DNA of 9,200 nucleotides from NCBI GenBank assembly GCA_027032655.1, contig JALVMZ010000587.1, positions 1 through 9,200 of the forward strand, given 5' to 3'. The notes below the pieces were generated by a model, which ran no database searches, was not told the DNA's origin, and worked only from the letters and a program-made list of their open reading frames with translations. The stretch's first letter is position 1, and each line of letters begins with the position of its first letter. The DNA comes from Desulfobacteraceae bacterium (GTDB taxonomy: Bacteria; Desulfobacterota; DSM-4660; Desulfatiglandales; JALVMZ01). Below, piece after piece: positions 6,435-9,200 of this stretch. The position numbers and the translations under genes were made by a program.

Positions 6435-6451
6435 TAATGAATTTTGATATT
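6435..6451. other. Tail-to-tail junction without visible terminator
   Basis: Only 17 AT-rich bases separate the stop of the channel gene (+) from the stop of the nucleotidyltransferase gene (-). I see no GC-rich hairpin with a T-run on either strand here or in the flanking codons, so the two transcripts may overlap at their 3' ends. Confidence 0.6.
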
Positions 6452-7255
6452 TTAATTTGATGGATTGATGGTTGAGTAATATTTCTGGGCGAGTTTAAGG
6501 GACTGAATATCGTCAATTCCCATGACTTCTATTTCATCAGAGACCATGTATCCCACTTGATGTCCATCCTTTGCCATTAATTTTACAATGTCAGTAATAA
6601 AGAACTCCCTAATAGCCACTTTTTTCCCACCCCTTTCCTTTATGACAGTATGGGGTATCCTTTGAATCTCCTGAAGATAAGGTATCAGTTCCTCTCTTCT
6701 TACTGCATATATGCCCCCGTTGCATATTTTAAGGGAAGACTGAATCTCCCGTGGAAAGTCTTTCCAGTGTTCCCATTCTATTATATCCAGGACATGGTTA
6801 TTTTCTGTTTTAAGAAGTCCATATCTCTTTTTATCTTCAGTGATAAATCCAAGGACCATCATTGAAAATCTCTCAAGGCCATTAATTAATCTCAGGTAGG
6901 TCTCCCTTTTTACAAATGGCACATCCCCCATTGTTATTATCATATTACTGAAATCACCGTTAATTATGAATTCCCTGCCTGCTAATAGTGCCCCCCCTGT
7001 TCCATCTGTTTCTTTCTGTTCATAATATAAAAGTCCCATCCCCTTAGTGGCTTCTATAATATCCTCTTTTCTATGATGAACAATGAGTGCCTTTGGGCCT
7101 GGGGGAAGGTTTTCCAGGATGTGAAAAAGGATGGGTCTTTTTCCGCTAAATGGTGAATTTTCTGGCACAAGGGGAAGAAGGGATTTATTACCTTCATATC
7201 CCTTCATCCTGGTCCCCCTGCCGGCAACAAATATCATTGAACCTGTTTCAGCCAT
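6452..7255 (-). CDS. GlmU/MobA-like nucleotidyltransferase (GT-A fold)
   Basis: A 267-residue NTP-transferase domain protein. F9-V-A-G-R-G-T-R-M-K (9-18) is the nucleotide-binding loop, a variant of L-A-A-G-x-G-T-R-M, with K24 as the usual Lys further on. T86-G-G-A (86-89) resembles the base-binding segment of GlmU. M109-G-D111-V-P carries the metal-binding Asp. C178-N-G-G-I-Y and V244-M-G-I-D-D (244-249) match later conserved strands. There is no left-handed beta-helix acetyltransferase domain, so this is not full GlmU. It probably forms an NDP-sugar or similar activated compound, but the substrate cannot be read from the sequence. ATG at 7255 has ACCTT on the plus strand (AAGGT at 7264-7268, 8-base spacing), inside the end of rtcB. 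The gap to rtcB is 11 bases, so it is the third gene of the archease-rtcB operon. Confidence 0.8.
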   Translation of the reverse strand: MAETGSMIFVAGRGTRMKGYEGNKSLLPLVPENSPFSGKRPILFHILENLPPGPKALIVHHRKEDIIEATKGMGLLYYEQKETDGTGGALLAGREFIINGDFSNMIITMGDVPFVKRETYLRLINGLERFSMMVLGFITEDKKRYGLLKTENNHVLDIIEWEHWKDFPREIQSSLKICNGGIYAVRREELIPYLQEIQRIPHTVIKERGGKKVAIREFFITDIVKLMAKDGHQVGYMVSDEIEVMGIDDIQSLKLAQKYYSTINPSN

Positions 7256-7266
7256 ATACTGATACC

Positions 7267-8706
7267 TTAACCTTTTATAACGCCAAGTGGTCTCATCCTT
7301 GCGACCTTTACTGCAAGCCCTGCATTATGCACCACTTCAACCACCTGAGACACATCCTTATATGCCTCTGGAATCTCTTCCTTAAGAGTTCTTTTCCCTC
7401 TGGATTGGACAAAAATTCCCCTGTCTTCCAGCTCTCTGTTGATGGACCTCCCCTTTGCCTTTTTAACTGCCTGATGCCGACTCAGAACCCTCCCCGCTCC
7501 ATGACAGCTCGATCCAAAACTGAGCTCCATGGAGGCCCTGGCGCCTGCCAGGACAAATGATTCAGTTCCCATATCGCCTGGTATTAACACGGGCTGGCCG
7601 GTATTTTTATATTTGGAAGGGAGCAGGGGATGTCCGGGAGGAAGTGCCCTTGTAGCACCTTTTCTGTGAACACAAAGAGTTATCTCCTTTCCGTCCACCA
7701 CATGGTTTTCAATCTTTGCTATGTTGTGGCACACATCATATAAGAGCTTCATCCCAAGTTCTCTTGGACTTATGGATAGAGCCCTTTGAAAGGTCTCCCT
7801 TGTAAGATGCATCAGTATCTGCCGATTTGCCCAGGCATAGTTTGCTCCACATGCCATTGCAGAGAGATATCTTCTCCCCAGGTCCGATTTGATGGGTGCA
7901 CAGGCAAGCTGTCTATCAGGCAGGTTCATCCCGCTTGATATAATAAACCTATCCATATCTTTCAGGAAATCGTCACATATCTGGTGGCCAAAACCCCTGG
8001 AACCTGAGTGAATAAGCACCACAATCTGGCCTTCAAATAAATCAAATGCATCTGCTATCCCTTTGTTATAAATGGTATCCACCACCTGTATTTCAAGGAA
8101 GTGATTACCTGAACCCAGTGTTCCAAGCTGATCCAGTCCCCTTTTGAGTGCCCTATCACTTATCACATCAGGGTCTGCACCTTCCATTCTTCCGCCATCC
8201 TCTGTCCTTTCAAGGTCATCCTCCTGGCCAAATCCCTTTTTAACTGCCCATCGGGCACCTTCAATGGCCACTTTCTTTTCATCTCCAACACTTATTTTCA
8301 CTTTTCCCCTTGAGCCCACACCCGTTGGTATATTCTGAAAAAGTGCCTGAGTAAGCCTTTTTATCTCTGCCTTCAGGTCAGAATAATTGAGATTGGTGGT
8401 CATCATCCTGCATCCACAGTTTATGTCATAACCCACACCGCCAGGGGATACTATGCCCTCATTCATTTCAAATGCTGCAACACCACCAATGGGAAAACCA
8501 TATCCCCAGTGTATATCAGGCATGGCGAGTGAATATTTTACTATACCAGGCAGTGTTGCAACATTGGCCACCTGCTGAAGAGACTCTTCCTTTTCAATCT
8601 CTTTTAAAAGGGAAGGGGATGAAAATATCATCCCCGGAACCCTCATGTTGCCACTCTTTGGTATGATCCATCTGTTTTCATCCATTTTTTGAAGCTTTAT
8701 TTTCAT
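7267..8706 (-). CDS. rtcB: RtcB RNA-splicing ligase
   Basis: A GTP- and Mn2+-dependent ligase joining RNA 2',3'-cyclic phosphate or 3'-phosphate ends to 5'-OH ends, used in tRNA splicing or RNA repair. The 479-residue length is that of archaeal-type RtcB. Expected metal ligands are present: D94-I-N-C97 (C97), G-N-H202, I-H233-S-G-S-R-G and V-C-H327-N. The guanylated histidine is H402 in S-C-H-G-A-G-R (400-406), and the C terminus keeps the V-I-K478-G ending, whose Lys contacts GMP in the archaeal enzyme. No intein is inserted. It is a complete, apparently active enzyme, larger and more archaeal-like than E. coli RtcB, and paired with its activator archease upstream (12-base gap). The next gene starts 11 bases after its stop. 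Confidence 0.97.
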   Translation of the reverse strand: MKIKLQKMDENRWIIPKSGNMRVPGMIFSSPSLLKEIEKEESLQQVANVATLPGIVKYSLAMPDIHWGYGFPIGGVAAFEMNEGIVSPGGVGYDINCGCRMMTTNLNYSDLKAEIKRLTQALFQNIPTGVGSRGKVKISVGDEKKVAIEGARWAVKKGFGQEDDLERTEDGGRMEGADPDVISDRALKRGLDQLGTLGSGNHFLEIQVVDTIYNKGIADAFDLFEGQIVVLIHSGSRGFGHQICDDFLKDMDRFIISSGMNLPDRQLACAPIKSDLGRRYLSAMACGANYAWANRQILMHLTRETFQRALSISPRELGMKLLYDVCHNIAKIENHVVDGKEITLCVHRKGATRALPPGHPLLPSKYKNTGQPVLIPGDMGTESFVLAGARASMELSFGSSCHGAGRVLSRHQAVKKAKGRSINRELEDRGIFVQSRGKRTLKEEIPEAYKDVSQVVEVVHNAGLAVKVARMRPLGVIKG

Positions 8707-8712
8707 GGGAAT

Positions 8713-8718
8713 CCTCCT
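8713..8718 (-). promoter_or_regulatory. Strong Shine-Dalgarno of rtcB
   Basis: AGGAGG (plus-strand CCTCCT) lies 6 bases before the rtcB ATG and ends next to the archease stop codon (TAG at 8719-8721). It is the best ribosome site in the window and would let ribosomes reload between the two cistrons. Confidence 0.8.
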
Positions 8719-9138
8719 CTAAAGGTCAAATATTATTGTTGCCTCCCAATGATCTTTAACCTTTTCCACTCTTATCTGATGGTATGTAACTGCCTTTATC
8801 TCATTTATTACTTCATGTATATCCGGATCAAAAGGAATTACTTGAATTTCAGATTCAATCTGATAATCTTTAAAGGACTGGATACGGATATTATCCGGCA
8901 CAAGCCTTTCTCCTTCAAAGAGGAACAGGATCTCAGATAACCATCTTACCATGAGATCACAGCGGTCCGCTCCCGTTACCTCAAGGGTTATACTATTTGG
9001 GGATGAATGGGACTTTCCTCTTAGAAGGAGGTGGACAAGTGCCATCCCTGCTGATTCATATAGTTCCTTCAGGGTTTTTCCAGATACCCTGATACCCAGG
9101 TCAGCAGTATGGTCTATTATTTCAAATTTCGGTTCCAT
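8719..9138 (-). CDS. Archease, RtcB-activating protein
   Basis: A small cytosolic cofactor protein that speeds RtcB guanylylation and turnover. Starting at ATG 9138 the product is 139 residues, the normal archease length. It opens with E-I-I-D9-H-T-A-D13-L-G, the family signature containing metal-binding Asp residues. It continues with W-L-S-E-I-L-F-L-F-E (about 75-84), near the conserved core, and ends with the diagnostic E-I-K-A-V-T-Y-H segment about 25 residues before the end. An in-frame ATG at 9195 would add 19 residues overlapping the promoter, so it is rejected. It is the first gene of the operon and is followed by rtcB after 12 bases. The identity is secure from motif and context together. 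Confidence 0.93.
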   Translation of the reverse strand: MEPKFEIIDHTADLGIRVSGKTLKELYESAGMALVHLLLRGKSHSSPNSITLEVTGADRCDLMVRWLSEILFLFEGERLVPDNIRIQSFKDYQIESEIQVIPFDPDIHEVINEIKAVTYHQIRVEKVKDHWEATIIFDL

Positions 9139-9145
9139 TGTGCAG

Positions 9146-9151
9146 CCTTTT
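9146..9151 (-). promoter_or_regulatory. Ribosome binding site setting the archease start at 9138
   Basis: On the minus strand AAAAGG lies 7 bases before ATG 9138. It supports the 139-residue product rather than the longer frame starting at 9195. Confidence 0.65.
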
Positions 9152-9157
9152 AAAGAT

Positions 9158-9186
9158 ATTGTAATTATTAGTCCATGTATTGTCAA
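9158..9186 (-). promoter_or_regulatory. Sigma70-type promoter of the archease-rtcB operon
   Basis: Read on the minus strand, TTGACA (9181-9186) and TACAAT (9158-9163) are separated by exactly 17 bp, a near-consensus promoter. Transcription would start at about 9150-9152, only about 13 bases before the archease ATG and at the ribosome site itself, so the leader is very short. No sigma54-type (-24/-12) site like that of E. coli rtcBA is seen. Confidence 0.75.
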
Positions 9187-9200
9187 AATTAACATTAACT

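Noticed and set aside
7150..7560. 136-codon open frame on the + strand across the rtcB/nucleotidyltransferase boundary
   Set aside because: It is antisense to two well-identified genes, has no recognisable domain and fits a shadow frame.
9139..9195. Longer archease start at 9195
   Set aside because: The extra 19 codons overlap the predicted promoter, and the family signature begins right after ATG 9138.
1..9200. CRISPR array, tRNA/rRNA, transposase or toxin-antitoxin pair
   Set aside because: No regular spaced repeats, RNA-gene signatures, terminal inverted repeats or matching protein motifs were found on either strand.

Overview
The window reads as chromosomal DNA from an AT-rich Gram-negative bacterium. 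A thermodesulfobacterial/deltaproteobacterial-type lineage (Desulfobacterota in the broad sense) is the best guess. This rests on a protein with an MJ0042-type zinc finger, one membrane segment and a DUF3426-like domain, on consensus sigma70-type promoters, and on heavy use of AGA/AGG and ATA codons. The taxonomic call is inference. No rRNA, tRNA, CRISPR array, insertion sequence or integrase is visible.

Left block (1-3607, + strand): a tightly packed operon, cut by the left window edge. In order it encodes a small S26-type peptidase with a Ser-His-type active site, a PqqD-like winged-helix protein, a MidA-like SAM methyltransferase with an extra N-terminal winged-helix-like segment, a PF14907-type nucleotidyltransferase and a 131-residue orphan. 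The first three genes overlap by 29 and 20 bases and the fourth starts 7 bases later, so co-translation is likely. The peptidase + PqqD + modifying enzyme + nucleotidyltransferase set resembles maturation loci for ribosomally made, modified peptides (RiPPs) or related protein-modification loci. No precursor peptide or radical-SAM/YcaO enzyme is visible here; if present, they lie upstream of base 1. This is the part most likely to hold an undescribed system.

Middle block (3608-6434, + strand): a consensus-like promoter at 3612-3638 overlaps a weak terminator-like hairpin. It leads through a leader with two tiny ORFs to hpt (hypoxanthine phosphoribosyltransferase, purine salvage), followed with no gap by the zinc-finger membrane protein. 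After a 135-bp intergenic stretch carrying an imperfect direct repeat comes a two-TM RCK-type ion channel whose selectivity filter departs from the usual TVGYGD.

Right block (6452-9200, - strand): a convergent three-gene operon, archease - rtcB - nucleotidyltransferase, driven by a near-perfect promoter (TTGACA, 17 bp, TACAAT) at 9158-9186. RtcB is the GTP-dependent RNA 3'-phosphate/5'-OH ligase and archease its activating partner. The third gene encodes a GlmU/MobA-like nucleotidyltransferase of unknown substrate. Sample rows in rtcB are clearly richer in G+C (about 50-58% in two 60-base rows counted) than rows in the left operon (about 30-38% in two rows counted).
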